Part shown: piece by piece, positions 34,184 through 44,700 of the stretch
Numbering within the stretch: position 1 is the first letter of the stretch
Layout: every line of letters starts with the position of its first letter
Origin: Anaerococcus sp. Marseille-P3625
GTDB lineage: Bacteria > Bacillota > Clostridia > Tissierellales > Peptoniphilaceae
DNA length: 64,000 bases
Assembly: GCF_900232825.1 (NCBI RefSeq)
Contig: NZ_OCTP01000009.1
Location: 1-64,000 of the forward strand
Direction of reading: 5' to 3'
Translations under genes and position numbers: made by a program
The notes under the pieces: model-generated
What the model was told of the DNA's origin: nothing
Database searches by the model: none
Seen by the model: the letters and a program-made list of their open reading frames with translations, nothing else

Positions 34184-36853
34184 TTATTTATTAGCTTTTT
34201 TTCTAATTTCACCAATTATTAGCGGTAGGAAGGCTAGTACAATTATTACCAACCATTGCCAAGTAATTAGCTCTAGTTCAAATAATTCTCTTAAAATCGG
34301 TACATACATAACCAAAAGCAACAAAGAGAAGGATAAAATATTTGCCTTTACCAAGGCTTTGTTTGAAAAGAATCCAAGTTCTTTTAGGGTGTATTTTTCA
34401 CTTCTAACGGAAAATGCTCTTAGTAATTCACTTGTGATAAGTGTTGCAAATACCATGGTGTGAGCGCCAGCTATATTATTTGGGAAAATATAATTTAAGC
34501 CTATAATATATGCGGCAAGAACTGCAACTGTTATGGCAATTGATTGCAAGATTACGTGTTGGCCAGTTTCTCCAGATAAGATATTCTCATGAGGATCACG
34601 TGGTGGACGATTCATTATGTCAGCTTCCGCTGGTTCAACCCCAAGAGCAAGAGCTGGGAAAGCATCGGTTACAAGATTTAGCCACAAAAGTTGAATTGGT
34701 GTTAGTGGAGAAGGTAAGCCAAAAAGTATTGACAAAAATACTATGGCAACTTCTGCTATGTTACATGATAAAAGGAAAGATACAAATTTTTTGATATTTG
34801 AAAAAATTACTCTTCCTTCTTCAACTGCATTTACAATAGTTGCGAAATTATCATCAACTAAAATCATATCGGCAGTATCTTTGGCAACATCAGTTCCAGT
34901 TATGCCCATTGATATTCCAATATCGGCGTTTTTGATTGCAGGTGCGTCATTTACACCATCTCCAGTCATAGCTACAATATTGCCGTTTGCTTGGAGGGCG
35001 TTTACTAGTTGAACCTTATTTTGTGGTGATACTCTTGCAAAAATACGTTTTGTCTTTACAATTTCTCTTACTTCTTCATCGCTTTTGTTATTTAAGTCAG
35101 AACCTTGCATAGCTTGGTCGGCATTTTCTGCAATGCCAAGATCCTTGGCAATAGCAAGGGCAGTTTCAAAATAATCTCCAGTAATCATTATTACATCGAT
35201 ACCAGAATTGTGACATTCTTCAACGGCTTTCTTAGCTTCTTCTCTAGGTGGGTCGATCATTCCTGTAAGACCTACAAAAATCATTTCACGTTCTATATTT
35301 TCTGTTGTAAGCTCTTCATTTTCCAAACTTTCATAAGGTTTAAAAGCATAGGCCATAACACGAAGGGCAAGTCTTGCAAGTTTGGTATTTTCCTCCAAAA
35401 CTTTTTTCTTTAAATCATCTGTAAAGTCTTCTAATTTGCCATCGATCATGATTTTTGAAGAATTTTTGATTATAATATCTGGCGCACCCTTGGTCATAGC
35501 ATAGTAAGAATCTTCTATGTTATGGAAAGTTGTCATCATTTTTCTATCAGAATCAAAAGGAATCTCGTCAATTCTTGGATGAGCTTCGTTTAATTTTTCT
35601 TGATTTATGCCCCATTTTTCAGAAAGAGTTAGCATTGCTCCTTCTGTAGGATCGCCTGTAATTTGATACATTCCAGAATCTTCAGTTAAATTTGCATCGT
35701 TACTAAAAGATGCAATTGTCATCAATAATTTTATTTGCTCGTTCTCGTCGATTTTTTCTCCCTTGTGGGAAATTTCGCCAATTGGTGCATAACCAGAACC
35801 GCTAACATCAAATTCTTTAAAATCAGTGTAGACTTTGGTTATGGTCATTTCATTTTGGGTTAAAGTACCAGTCTTATCAGAGCAAATGGCAGTTGTAGAA
35901 CCTAAAGTTTCAACAGAAACAAGATTTTTTACAATGGCTTTTCTTTCAACCATTCTATTCATGCCGATTGATAAAACTATAGTTACAACTGCGGTTAGGC
36001 CTTCTGGAATAGCTGCTACTGCAAGGGAAACTGCAACCATAAAGTTATCAAGTAAATCCATGCTCGTTCTAAAATATCCAACCACAAAAACTAAAGCACA
36101 AACTACAACAACTAAAATCGCAAGTTTTTTTGACAAATTTTTAAGTTGTTTTTGCAAAGGTGTTTCTTTTTCTTCAACAGCATCAAGACTTTTTGCAATT
36201 TGTCCGATTTCTGTTTCGTGACCTGTTTTTGTAATCACTCCTAAGCCGTGGCCGTAAGTTACAATTGATGATGAAAAAGCTTGGTTTTTTCTATCGCCAA
36301 TGCCAACTTCTTCGCTATATTCTTCGTTTGCATCTTTTTCTACTGCGACAGATTCTCCAGTTAGGGATGATTCATCGATTTTTAAATTCCTAGAATCGAG
36401 CAATCTCATATCAGCTGGAATAATATCTCCTGTTTCAAGAACTACGATATCTCCTGGCACAAGTTCTTCAGCTTTTACTTTTATACGTTTGCCATCTCTA
36501 ATTATTGTCGCTTCAGGCGAGCTCATCTTTTGCAAAGCTGCCACAGAATCTTCAGCTTGTCCTTCTTGATAAATACTCATAATAGCATTTAAAACAACAA
36601 TTGCAATAATTATGATAGCTTCGATCTTATCTCCAGTAAAGGCAGAAATGATTGATGCTACTATAAGTAAAATTACCATGGGGTCAATTATTTGATCCAA
36701 AATTTTTTGAATCATTGATTTTTTGTTGGAAGATTCGATTTTATTTGGACCGTATTTTTCAAGTCTTTTGCTTGCTTCGCTTGCACTTAAACCAGATTTT
36801 TCGTTAGATCCAATTTTTTCTAAAATTTCTTCCTTAGAACCTTGGTAGTCCAT
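34184..36853 (-). CDS. P-type Ca2+/Mn2+ ATPase (P2A type)
   Basis: Cation pump of 889 aa. An N-terminal cation-ATPase domain (1-70) is followed by the actuator TGES (165-168), helix 4 PEGL (283-286), the phosphorylated Asp326 in SDKTGTLT, and the hinge motif TGDGVNDAPAIKNADIGI. About ten membrane helices are present in the P2A order, complete to the C-terminus. AGGAGG precedes the ATG. The yybP-ykoY manganese riboswitch in its leader makes manganese export the likely function, with calcium as an alternative substrate as in related pumps. Confidence 0.93.
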   Translation of the reverse strand: MDYQGSKEEILEKIGSNEKSGLSASEASKRLEKYGPNKIESSNKKSMIQKILDQIIDPMVILLIVASIISAFTGDKIEAIIIIAIVVLNAIMSIYQEGQAEDSVAALQKMSSPEATIIRDGKRIKVKAEELVPGDIVVLETGDIIPADMRLLDSRNLKIDESSLTGESVAVEKDANEEYSEEVGIGDRKNQAFSSSIVTYGHGLGVITKTGHETEIGQIAKSLDAVEEKETPLQKQLKNLSKKLAILVVVVCALVFVVGYFRTSMDLLDNFMVAVSLAVAAIPEGLTAVVTIVLSIGMNRMVERKAIVKNLVSVETLGSTTAICSDKTGTLTQNEMTITKVYTDFKEFDVSGSGYAPIGEISHKGEKIDENEQIKLLMTIASFSNDANLTEDSGMYQITGDPTEGAMLTLSEKWGINQEKLNEAHPRIDEIPFDSDRKMMTTFHNIEDSYYAMTKGAPDIIIKNSSKIMIDGKLEDFTDDLKKKVLEENTKLARLALRVMAYAFKPYESLENEELTTENIEREMIFVGLTGMIDPPREEAKKAVEECHNSGIDVIMITGDYFETALAIAKDLGIAENADQAMQGSDLNNKSDEEVREIVKTKRIFARVSPQNKVQLVNALQANGNIVAMTGDGVNDAPAIKNADIGISMGITGTDVAKDTADMILVDDNFATIVNAVEEGRVIFSNIKKFVSFLLSCNIAEVAIVFLSILFGLPSPLTPIQLLWLNLVTDAFPALALGVEPAEADIMNRPPRDPHENILSGETGQHVILQSIAITVAVLAAYIIGLNYIFPNNIAGAHTMVFATLITSELLRAFSVRSEKYTLKELGFFSNKALVKANILSFSLLLLVMYVPILRELFELELITWQWLVIIVLAFLPLIIGEIRKKANK

Positions 36854-36887
36854 AATTCCTCCTATAATAATTTTGCAAAATGGTAAT

Positions 36888-37003
36888 AAAAAAGACTTCT
36901 GACGAATTCGCCAAAAGTCTTGCCACCGTATAAGGGTTTATTCAACCGGAAATAAATTCGTTCTGACGATTAAATAATTGGGCTACTCCCTTTCTGCTAG
37001 GAT
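36888..37003 (-). promoter_or_regulatory. yybP-ykoY manganese riboswitch with terminator
   Basis: On the minus strand the leader reads AAAGGGAGTAGCCC (complement of 36980-36993), then paired arms, then GGCAAGACTTTTGGC. The GGGAGTAG and GCAAGAC blocks are the conserved ligand-binding loops of the yybP-ykoY class, which senses Mn2+. The GCAAGACTTTT strand also forms the 5' arm of a 14-bp terminator (36893-36920) ending in six U (36888-36893). Aptamer and terminator are therefore mutually exclusive. Metal binding should allow read-through into the P-type ATPase. The 200 bases to its right, up to 37211, hold only AT-rich sequence and a small hairpin (AAGCAT/ATGCTT near 37145-37160). Confidence 0.9.
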
Positions 37004-37211
37004 TATTATATAGTAAATTTTTGAAATCTCAATAAGAAAATGAATTTTATTTATTTTTCAGATAAAACATTAACAATAAATTGACAATCAAAGCCTTTGT
37101 CGTTTAGTGGATATATAAATTAAATTTTTCATTTTTCTTACAAAAGCATGGAAAATGCTTGTTTTATACTTGTTTTATAAATGTAGATTTAAATTTTGAA
37201 AGGAGAAATTA

Positions 37212-38363
37212 TTGACAGAACTTGTAAAAGATTTGCCCGAGATATTTGATGATTTTGCCGAAGCAAGGCAAAATGCGTTCTTGTCTGTAAAAGAATTAAA
37301 AGATAAGGGAATTCCACTAGTTGGTCACTATTGCACCTATTTTCCAGCAGAAGTTGCTTGGGCGGCAGGAGCTTCTACCGTTGCACTTTGCTCAACAAGC
37401 GATGAAACCATAGAAGAAGCAGAAAGAGATTTGCCAACAAATCTTTGCCCACTTATAAAATCTTCCTATGGTTTTGCCAAGACAAACAAGTGTCCTTTCT
37501 TTTATTTTTCTGATGTAGTTGTAGGCGAAACTACTTGTGATGGTAAGAAAAAAATGTATGAGTTAATGAATGACATTAAGCCAGTTTATATCATGCACTT
37601 GCCACAAACACAAAATGCCAGAGCCTTACAATATTGGAAAGATGAAGTTATAGACTTTAGAAAATATTTGGAAGGTAAATTTAATACTGAAATAACTGAT
37701 GAAAATCTTAGATATTGGGCAAAAATTGGCAATGATATAAGAGATGCACAAAAAAATCTTGCCGATACTATGGAACTTGAACCAGCGCCAATGAGTGGCT
37801 TAGACTTTTTCCATGTAACCTATGGATCAACTTTCAAAATGGACAAAAAAGCTATTGCCGATGAGATTAATGCCATAGCAAAAAAAGTTCGCGATGAATA
37901 CGATCCATCAACTAGAGAAAAAAAGCCAAGAATTATAGTAACTGGTTGCCCAATGGGCGGAGCTACAGAAAAAGTTATCAATGCTATTGAAAATAATGGT
38001 GGAGTTGTAGTTTCTTTTGAAAACTGCTCTGGAGAGAAAAATTTTGACAACAATATCGACCTTGAAGCAGAAGATATCAACGAAGCTATAGCAAGCAGAT
38101 ACCTTGACATTGGTTGTTCTGTTATGACACCTGATACTAATAGACTAAAACTTTTAAGCAAACTCATTGATAAATACAAGGCTGATGGAGTTTTGGAAAT
38201 GGACTTGGTTTCTTGCCATCCATATATAGTAGAAAGAGAAACAATCAAAAGATTTGTTACAGAAGAAAAAGGCATACCTTATATGTTTGTTGAAACAGAC
38301 TTTTCAAAATCTGATATAGGTCAACTAAACACGAGGATTGCTGCCTTTATAGAAATGTTATAA
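37212..38363 (+). CDS. Double-cubane-cluster anaerobic reductase (HgdB/BcrB-like)
   Basis: Protein of 383 aa of the 2-hydroxyacyl-CoA dehydratase beta-subunit family. TTG at 37212 is the start, with AAAGGAGA five bases upstream. Candidate cluster cysteines lie in GHYCTYFPAEV, NLCPLIKSSYG, NKCPFF and GETTCDGKKKMYE in the first half, and TGCPMGG, FENCSG, IGCSVM and VSCHPY in the second. Single-gene members of this type carry a double-cubane [8Fe-9S] cluster and do low-potential reductions of small molecules. It is 9 bp from selD, a pairing seen in selenium-using clostridia, so a role in reducing a selenium species is possible but unproven. Confidence 0.87.
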   Translation: MTELVKDLPEIFDDFAEARQNAFLSVKELKDKGIPLVGHYCTYFPAEVAWAAGASTVALCSTSDETIEEAERDLPTNLCPLIKSSYGFAKTNKCPFFYFSDVVVGETTCDGKKKMYELMNDIKPVYIMHLPQTQNARALQYWKDEVIDFRKYLEGKFNTEITDENLRYWAKIGNDIRDAQKNLADTMELEPAPMSGLDFFHVTYGSTFKMDKKAIADEINAIAKKVRDEYDPSTREKKPRIIVTGCPMGGATEKVINAIENNGGVVVSFENCSGEKNFDNNIDLEAEDINEAIASRYLDIGCSVMTPDTNRLKLLSKLIDKYKADGVLEMDLVSCHPYIVERETIKRFVTEEKGIPYMFVETDFSKSDIGQLNTRIAAFIEML

Positions 38364-38372
38364 GGAAAATTT

Positions 38373-39386
38373 ATGAGTCAATTAAATGTATGTGGCGGCT
38401 GCAATGCAAAAATTGCCGCAGGAAATTTGGACAAATTATTAGAAGATATCACTCCTTACAAACGTGATGATATAGTTGTAGGCTTTGACAAAAAAGATGA
38501 CGCAGCAGTAATCGACATTGATGGCAAAACTGGAATAATCGAAACCTTAGACTTTTTCCCACCAATGGTAAATGATCCATATTTATTTGGTCAAATTGCA
38601 GCAGCAAATTCAATGAGCGATGTTTACGCTATGGGTGGCGAAGTAATTTGTGCCCTAAACATTACAACTTTCCCATTAGAAGATGATTTTGATATCCTAA
38701 GAGAAATTCTTAGAGGTGGAAATGATAAGGTAACAGAAGCTAAAGCAAGCCTTACAGGTGGTCATTCAATCCACGATCATGTAACCAAATACGGTTTGTC
38801 CGTTACTGGCAAGGTTGCTTTGGATAAAATTTGGAAAAACAACACTCCACACGATAAAGATGTGCTTTTATTAACCAAAAAACTTGGAACAGGTCTTATA
38901 ACAGGATCCTACAACCAGGGTCTTGTAACAGAAGAAAATTTCAAAGCTTGTACAGATCAAATGAAAACTTTAAACAAATACGCTAGAGATATTTTTGTAA
39001 ATTATGATATCCACGCAGCAACAGATGTAACTGGCTTTGGACTTTTAGGCCACTTATCAGAAATGGCTGGAGATGATTTTACAATTATCGTTGATAGCAA
39101 AAAAGTTCCAATCCTTGATCAAGCCCTAGAACTTGCGGGAGAATTTTTATACACTTCTGGTGGTCAAAATAACAGAAATTATCTTGGAGGACGTGTAGAA
39201 TTTTACGAAGATAATTTTGCCCTAAGCGAAGTTTTGTTTGACCCACAAACCTCAGGTGGATTATTAGTTTCCGTTGATAGAGAAACAGCCGATCAAATAA
39301 AAAATGATTTTAAAAGAGAAAAAATGGATATATATGAAATAGGGGAAGTAAAATCCAAAAGATTTTATCCAATTATTGTAAGGTAA
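38373..39386 (+). CDS. selD: Selenophosphate synthetase
   Basis: Protein of 337 aa. The N-terminal catalytic motif is GGCNAKI: Cys10 aligns with the essential Cys17 of E. coli SelD, and the second Cys of the E. coli motif is Ala here. The downstream AIR-synthase fold is intact (MSDVYAMGG, LTGGHSIHD, AATDVTGFGLLGH, PQTSGGLLVSV). It makes selenophosphate from selenide and ATP for Sec-tRNA or tRNA selenouridine. No in-frame UGA is used at the active site. It begins the core of a selenium cluster; selA, selB and selC are not in the window. Confidence 0.95.
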   Translation: MSQLNVCGGCNAKIAAGNLDKLLEDITPYKRDDIVVGFDKKDDAAVIDIDGKTGIIETLDFFPPMVNDPYLFGQIAAANSMSDVYAMGGEVICALNITTFPLEDDFDILREILRGGNDKVTEAKASLTGGHSIHDHVTKYGLSVTGKVALDKIWKNNTPHDKDVLLLTKKLGTGLITGSYNQGLVTEENFKACTDQMKTLNKYARDIFVNYDIHAATDVTGFGLLGHLSEMAGDDFTIIVDSKKVPILDQALELAGEFLYTSGGQNNRNYLGGRVEFYEDNFALSEVLFDPQTSGGLLVSVDRETADQIKNDFKREKMDIYEIGEVKSKRFYPIIVR

Positions 39387-39407
39387 AAAAATTTAAAGGA
39401 GAAAAAA

Positions 39408-40016
39408 ATGAAAGAAATTGATGTATTAGGTAAAGCTTGTCCAATCCCAGTTATTGAAACAAAAAAGGCTTTTAGAGAAAATCCAGATGAGAAAGAATTT
39501 GAAGTTTTAGTTGATAACGAAGTTGCAACCGAAAACTTATCAAAAATGGCAAAAGAATTAAAAATAGATGTTAAAGTAGAAAAACTTGAAGATAGAAAAT
39601 ACAAAGTATCTTTAGAAAAAACAAAAGATTCCCTAGACCATAGCCAAATCGAAAGCTATAGCGTAAATGATGCTACAAGCAGCAACTACATTGTAATTGT
39701 AAGCTCTGATAAAATGGCTGATGGAGATCCAGAATTTTCCAAATCTTTACTAGAAGGCTTTATCTATGCCCTAACCGAACAAGACCATCTTCCAGTTGCT
39801 ATGTACTTCTACAATAGAGGAGTATTTATGACAACAGAAAATGAAAAATCTATTGAAGATCTTAAAGGCCTTGAAGCTAGGGGAGTAAGAATTTATTCTT
39901 GCGGACTTTGCCTACAAAATTATGGCAAAAAAGAAGAGCTAAAAGTTGGCGAAATCACCAATATGTACAAAATTGTAGAAGCAATGAGATCTAATCATGC
40001 CATCTACCCTTGCTAA
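39408..40016 (+). CDS. yedF: Selenium metabolism protein YedF (TusA-DsrE fusion)
   Basis: Protein of 202 aa. The N-terminal TusA-like domain (1-70) has GKACPIPV with Cys11. A DsrE/DsrF-like C-terminal domain (about 88-202) has the motif SCGLCLQNYG near residue 165. This two-domain form is the selenium-associated YedF, always near selD. AAGGAGA precedes the ATG. The likely job is carriage of selenium as perselenide to SelD or to the neighbouring PLP enzyme. Confidence 0.93.
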   Translation: MKEIDVLGKACPIPVIETKKAFRENPDEKEFEVLVDNEVATENLSKMAKELKIDVKVEKLEDRKYKVSLEKTKDSLDHSQIESYSVNDATSSNYIVIVSSDKMADGDPEFSKSLLEGFIYALTEQDHLPVAMYFYNRGVFMTTENEKSIEDLKGLEARGVRIYSCGLCLQNYGKKEELKVGEITNMYKIVEAMRSNHAIYPC

Positions 40017-40272
40017 TAATATAGAATATTTTCTATTTTCTTTTCACAACATTTCTGAAGCCTTGGCAGCTTTAAGCAAAGTTGAACATTTAAAAGGATC
40101 AAGACTTATTCCATTGCCAACAGAAATTGGTACAGGTTGTGGCTATTGCTTGCGAGTAGATAAAGATTTTATCGATGAGGCTATGGAAATTCTAACAAAA
40201 GATGATTATGAGAATTCCTACAGCTTAGGTCATGATGGCAAAAAAAGGGAGATAAAAGAATATGTATTTTGA
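39997..40272 (+). CDS. DUF3343 protein of the selenium cluster
   Basis: Protein of 91 aa. It overlaps yedF by 20 bp and the PLP enzyme gene by 11 bp. An N-terminal strand-rich half with FSFHNISEALAA is followed by the IPLPTEIGTGCGYCLRV block, in which the CGYC pair is conserved in DUF3343. The family is typical of selenium and sulfur-carrier clusters in clostridia; a chalcogen-transfer role is inferred from the CXXC and context. Confidence 0.88.
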   Translation: MPSTLANNIEYFLFSFHNISEALAALSKVEHLKGSRLIPLPTEIGTGCGYCLRVDKDFIDEAMEILTKDDYENSYSLGHDGKKREIKEYVF

Positions 40273-41395
40273 TAATTCGGCGACAACTCTTCACAAACCA
40301 GATGCCTTAAAAGAAAAATTCATAGAATTGCTAAATACCAACGATTTGGGCAACCCTTCAAGAAGCGGCCACATTAAAAGCCAAAACTCCATGATGGGAA
40401 TTTTCCAAACTAAGAAAGACTTGGCAAAACTTTTTCATATAGCAAATCCTAATGATATTGCCCTTACTGAAAATGCAAGTTTTGGCCTAAATTTTGTAAT
40501 CAAATCTTTGGTAAAAGAAAATGACCATGTAATAACTACAACAACAGAGCATAACTCAGTTCTAAGACCGCTTTATCAAAGCGGGGCAGAACTTAGTTTT
40601 ATAGATTTTGATGAAAAGTGCAATGTAGATTTTGACAAAATCCCAGAGCTTATTAGAGAAAACACTAAATTTATCATAACAAATCAAGCCTCAAATCTTT
40701 TGGGCAATGTAAATGATTTGGATAAAATTCACGCTTATGCAAAAAAATATAAGCTCATAATGATAATAGACATTGCTCAAACTGCAGGTTGTTTGGATCT
40801 TGATATTTCAAAATATCCTAATTCCATCTTTGTATTTACTGGCCATAAGTCACTTTATGGACCATCAGGAACAGGTGGAATTATAAAAAATGGCGATTTT
40901 GATTTTTCTAATGTATTTTCTGGTGGATCTGGAGTTAATTCCTTTGACAAAAATCATCCGCTAGATTTTCCGGCAGTTTTTGAAGTTGGAACGAGCAATT
41001 TCATATCACAAATTGCCATGGATGCCAGCATAAAATTTATCTTAGATGAGGGAATTGACAAAATTCACCAACATCTAAAAGAAATCACCAAAAGATTTTA
41101 TGATGGCATAAAAGATATAGAAGGAATAAAAATTTATTCCAAAAAACCAGAGGGTGAATATTCTCCGATAGTTTCAATCAACTTAAAGGATATGGAATCA
41201 TCAGAGCTTGCCCTAATTTTGGATGAAAAATACGACATTCAAACAAGACCTGGAGCTCATTGTGCGCCATTAATTCACGAACATTTTGCAACTGAGGCTC
41301 AAGGAATAGTAAGATTTTCCTTTTCATACTTTAATACTGATGAAGAAATTGACAAGGCTATTGAAGTACTTAGAGAAATAGCTAAAGAATATTAA
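40262..41395 (+). CDS. Class V aminotransferase: cysteine desulfurase/selenocysteine lyase-like
   Basis: PLP enzyme of 377 aa. Lys196 in GHKSLYGPSG is the Schiff-base lysine, and Cys334 in RPGAHCAPL is the catalytic cysteine that would accept S or Se. The ATTTEHNSVLRPL block and FVFTGHK are typical of the SufS-like branch. It overlaps the DUF3343 gene and ends the selenium operon. Mobilising selenium from selenocysteine, or sulfur/selenium from cysteine, for SelD and YedF is the natural role; substrate preference is not readable. Confidence 0.9.
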   Translation: MYFDNSATTLHKPDALKEKFIELLNTNDLGNPSRSGHIKSQNSMMGIFQTKKDLAKLFHIANPNDIALTENASFGLNFVIKSLVKENDHVITTTTEHNSVLRPLYQSGAELSFIDFDEKCNVDFDKIPELIRENTKFIITNQASNLLGNVNDLDKIHAYAKKYKLIMIIDIAQTAGCLDLDISKYPNSIFVFTGHKSLYGPSGTGGIIKNGDFDFSNVFSGGSGVNSFDKNHPLDFPAVFEVGTSNFISQIAMDASIKFILDEGIDKIHQHLKEITKRFYDGIKDIEGIKIYSKKPEGEYSPIVSINLKDMESSELALILDEKYDIQTRPGAHCAPLIHEHFATEAQGIVRFSFSYFNTDEEIDKAIEVLREIAKEY

Positions 41396-41413
41396 TAAAA
41401 AATAGATTAAATT

Positions 41414-41466
41414 AAGGACTATTGTAAGGTAAAGAAGCTTGAAATTACCAACAATAGTCCTTATTT
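41414..41466 (+). terminator. Intrinsic terminator of the selenium operon
   Basis: A 12-bp stem AAGGACTATTGT/ACAATAGTCCTT, with an inner GGTAA/TTACC stem, then ATTTTCTTT. Confidence 0.9.
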
Positions 41467-41705
41467 TCTTTAAAAATAATAAAATTAAAAAAAATTTAGT
41501 AATTTTTGTGTTTTGTTGAAAATAAAACTAAAAAAACGCCGGATTTGCTATATTAAAAATATACTTTTCATAGTATAATATAAGTATAAGAATGGAAAAG
41601 TGTGTGCTATTTTAAAATAGAGCATTTTTCTTTATGAATTTACTTAATTTATGAAAATCTATAAAAAATTACCATACATAAGAATATGAATTTTAAGGGG
41701 AGTAT
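41467..41705 (+). promoter_or_regulatory. AT-rich leader of the giant surface protein gene
   Basis: No gene is visible in this AT-rich stretch. A TATAAT at 41574-41579 is a possible -10 element, but no good -35 lies at the right distance. A palindrome CTATTTTAAAATAG near 41608 followed by AGCATTTTTC may be a weak attenuator. AAGGGGAG gives a strong ribosome site just before the ATG at 41706. Confidence 0.35.
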
Positions 41706-44700
41706 ATGAAAAGCAAATTAAAAAAAGTTTTAGTAAAAATACTGGCGTTGGTTCTAGTATTCACTCTGACATTTCCAAGTCAAATTTTAGCACAAAGTTT
41801 AACAAAAAATCCTAGAAAAATTTACGGCAAAGAAACAAGTTTAATGGGCCTAAAAGCTGTCGAGGACAATCAAGGGGATAAGTCTGCCCAAAATCAGAAA
41901 GAAAGCACATTTTTAAAAAGCGACATAAAAAAAGAAGAACTTGAAAAACTTCAAATAGAAAAATCCGTGAGCCTATCACAAACAACAGGTCAAATATCTT
42001 ATAGAATTGCTATAAAAGCCAAAGAAAATGACTTAGAAAAAATCAAGGCTTTCTTTGCCATAAACAAAAATAGCAAAGAAGAAAAACTAAAGCTTGAAAA
42101 AACAACAACCATAGATGAAAATGGCAATGAAGTAGAAATTGAAAATCAAGTAAAAACTCCAAACATTTTAAATCAAGATAAATACATAGAAACCCTATCA
42201 GCCACCACAGAAAGCGAAAGCCAAGAAGTAGTTTATTACCTAAGCACACAAATAGAAGAAAAAACTTTTGAAAAAATCAAAGAAAATAAAGATCAAATAT
42301 ACTCTTTAGACTTTGTAATCAAAGATCAAAATGAAGAAATACTCCACCAAGAAAGATTAAGCTTTAAGCAAAAAGAAGAAAAAGAAAACCCACAAGAAAT
42401 TATCTTAGAAGAAAACCCAGAAAATTTATACCAACTAGAAATAATAGAAGAAGAAAACCAAATTGAAGGAACTTTCAAAGAAGCAAATCTTCTAGGGGAT
42501 AAAAAAGCAGAAATTTCCTGGACAGATTATCTAATAAATACACAAACAGAAGCTAAGGAAAGCATAAATTATCAAATAAATTTAGACGAAAACCAAGATA
42601 CAAAAGAAAGTCGAATCAAAGTAGACTTCTACCAAGCAGACGAAGAAGGCTTTATCCTAAAAAAAGAATTTAGCCAAGAAATTCCTTTTGCCAAAGAAAG
42701 TGAATTACAAATTCCACAAGGATTTATTGCAAAAATCGCCCTAACAACCAAAGTTAAAAAAGACGCAAACCCAAAAGAATTTACCTACAATAATAAAATA
42801 ATAAAAAACCCTTATTATAAAGAAGAAAGTAAAGATAAAAAATCTGAAGAAGAAAATAAGGATTCAAACGAAGATCCTTTGCCTGATGAAAATAAAGAAA
42901 TTAAAGAAAATTCTTTGCCAGATCAAAGCAAAGAACAAACATCAGCTTCTCCTATCGACCTAAACAAAGATGCTTTGATAAATAAATACAAAAGCGAAAA
43001 TAAACTTAATGAAAACCTACAAGCAAAAGTTGAAGAAATAACTCAAAATATCAAATCTTACAACGATGAAAAAATAAACGAAGAAGAATTTAAAAATAAT
43101 CTAAAAGATCAAGCAAAAGATTTAGACAAAGAAAATTTAAAAGAAATCTTAATAACCCTAACTTCTGGATTAAACGAGGAAAAATTCAAAGTAGCAAAAA
43201 TTGACCTAGAAAAGCTATTAGATGAAATTTATCCAAAAGAAGAAATAAAAGCAAATACCGAAGAAAATCAAAATCCTCAAACAAAAGAACTTACAAAAGA
43301 AAATACTGAGGATAAAGAAAAATCAGAAGAAAATAGCAAAAAAACAAATACTGCCACTGAAAATCAAACAAATCAAGAGGCAGAAATTGACGAGCCAGCA
43401 AAAGAAGATTCAAACAAAGAAGGCTTATTAGGCAAATTAGAAACTTTGCTTTTTGGCAAAGAAAATATACCTACTCCTGTAGGCCGAAGTCCATCACCAC
43501 TAGAAAATAAGAAATTCACAATAAGAACCCGTTTTGACACATCAAATAGACTTGGTCCAATTAAAGTTGACCAATATTTTGATCTCCACCTAGATGAAAA
43601 ACTAATGGTAAAAGACCCATCAACTCTAAAACCAATAGTTTATAATGGACAAGTAATAGCTAATCCAGAATATGATTCGACTACAAACACCATAAGATAT
43701 AAAATATCAAAGGAAATATCTGAAGATATAAACCTTCCTTTAAATATTGACGTAGATTTCAATACTAAAAATATCCCTGCCGATCAAAGTTTCACCGTTA
43801 TCAACAAAGTATCAGGACTTGGTGTTACAAATCCAAAAGCTCTTTTACCAGTGGTAGTAGATAAAAATGGTAATGTAACAAATACTATCATAGAAGATGG
43901 AAGAGATGATGTAGTACAAATTGTAGAATCGGCAGATTATAAGCTAGACCTAGATCCAATTGGAACACCAGTTGTAGAAGATGGAGTAATGACTGGCATG
44001 AGCTGGACTATAAAAGTAAATGCTGATGAAGACCTAAAAGATGGCCTAGGCTTTAACTTAAACCTTACAACAGTCAAAGGATCAGGACTTGGAGAAATTC
44101 AAAACTTCAAGGTAAATGGTCAAGAATTAAAAATAACAAGTGATGGGGCTTTGACAAAAAACCCAATAGATGGAAATCTTGGAATCACAAGTTCAGTTCA
44201 CTACAAACCAGATATAACTGGCAACGAAGCAATATATACTTTCTATACACCTGTTGTAAATAGGCAAGGCTCTTATATGGTCGATATATCTATTTACAAT
44301 GCCAATAAAGGTTTGAAAAAAGGTGCAGTTAGATCAATAAACGACAATGGTTTTAGCCAAGAAGCCATAAGAGATTTCACACCAACTCGTTCAGGAATTA
44401 ATAACAGAACAACAATCCTTGGAGAATTCAAATCTAATAATAAAGCTACTTGGACAATCACAGATGCTGTATCAAGTAAGGATGAAAATAAGGGCCTACC
44501 TCTTGAAGATAGAACTCTAGAAGGTAATCAAAATATAACAAGTGGACAAAGTGCAGTCTACGGTCTAAACGATCAAGGTCAAATGGTTCAAATTGGAACA
44601 ACAAAAAATATCAATTCTCTTCCAACAAAAGAATCTGACCCTCAAGGCAAACAAGAAGTTGGAAATATTGCGGTTTATCAATTAGATACAAGTTTAACAA

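Noticed and set aside
38391-38411. Selenocysteine at the SelD active site
   Set aside because: The codons at the motif are TGT and TGC; no in-frame TGA occurs there.
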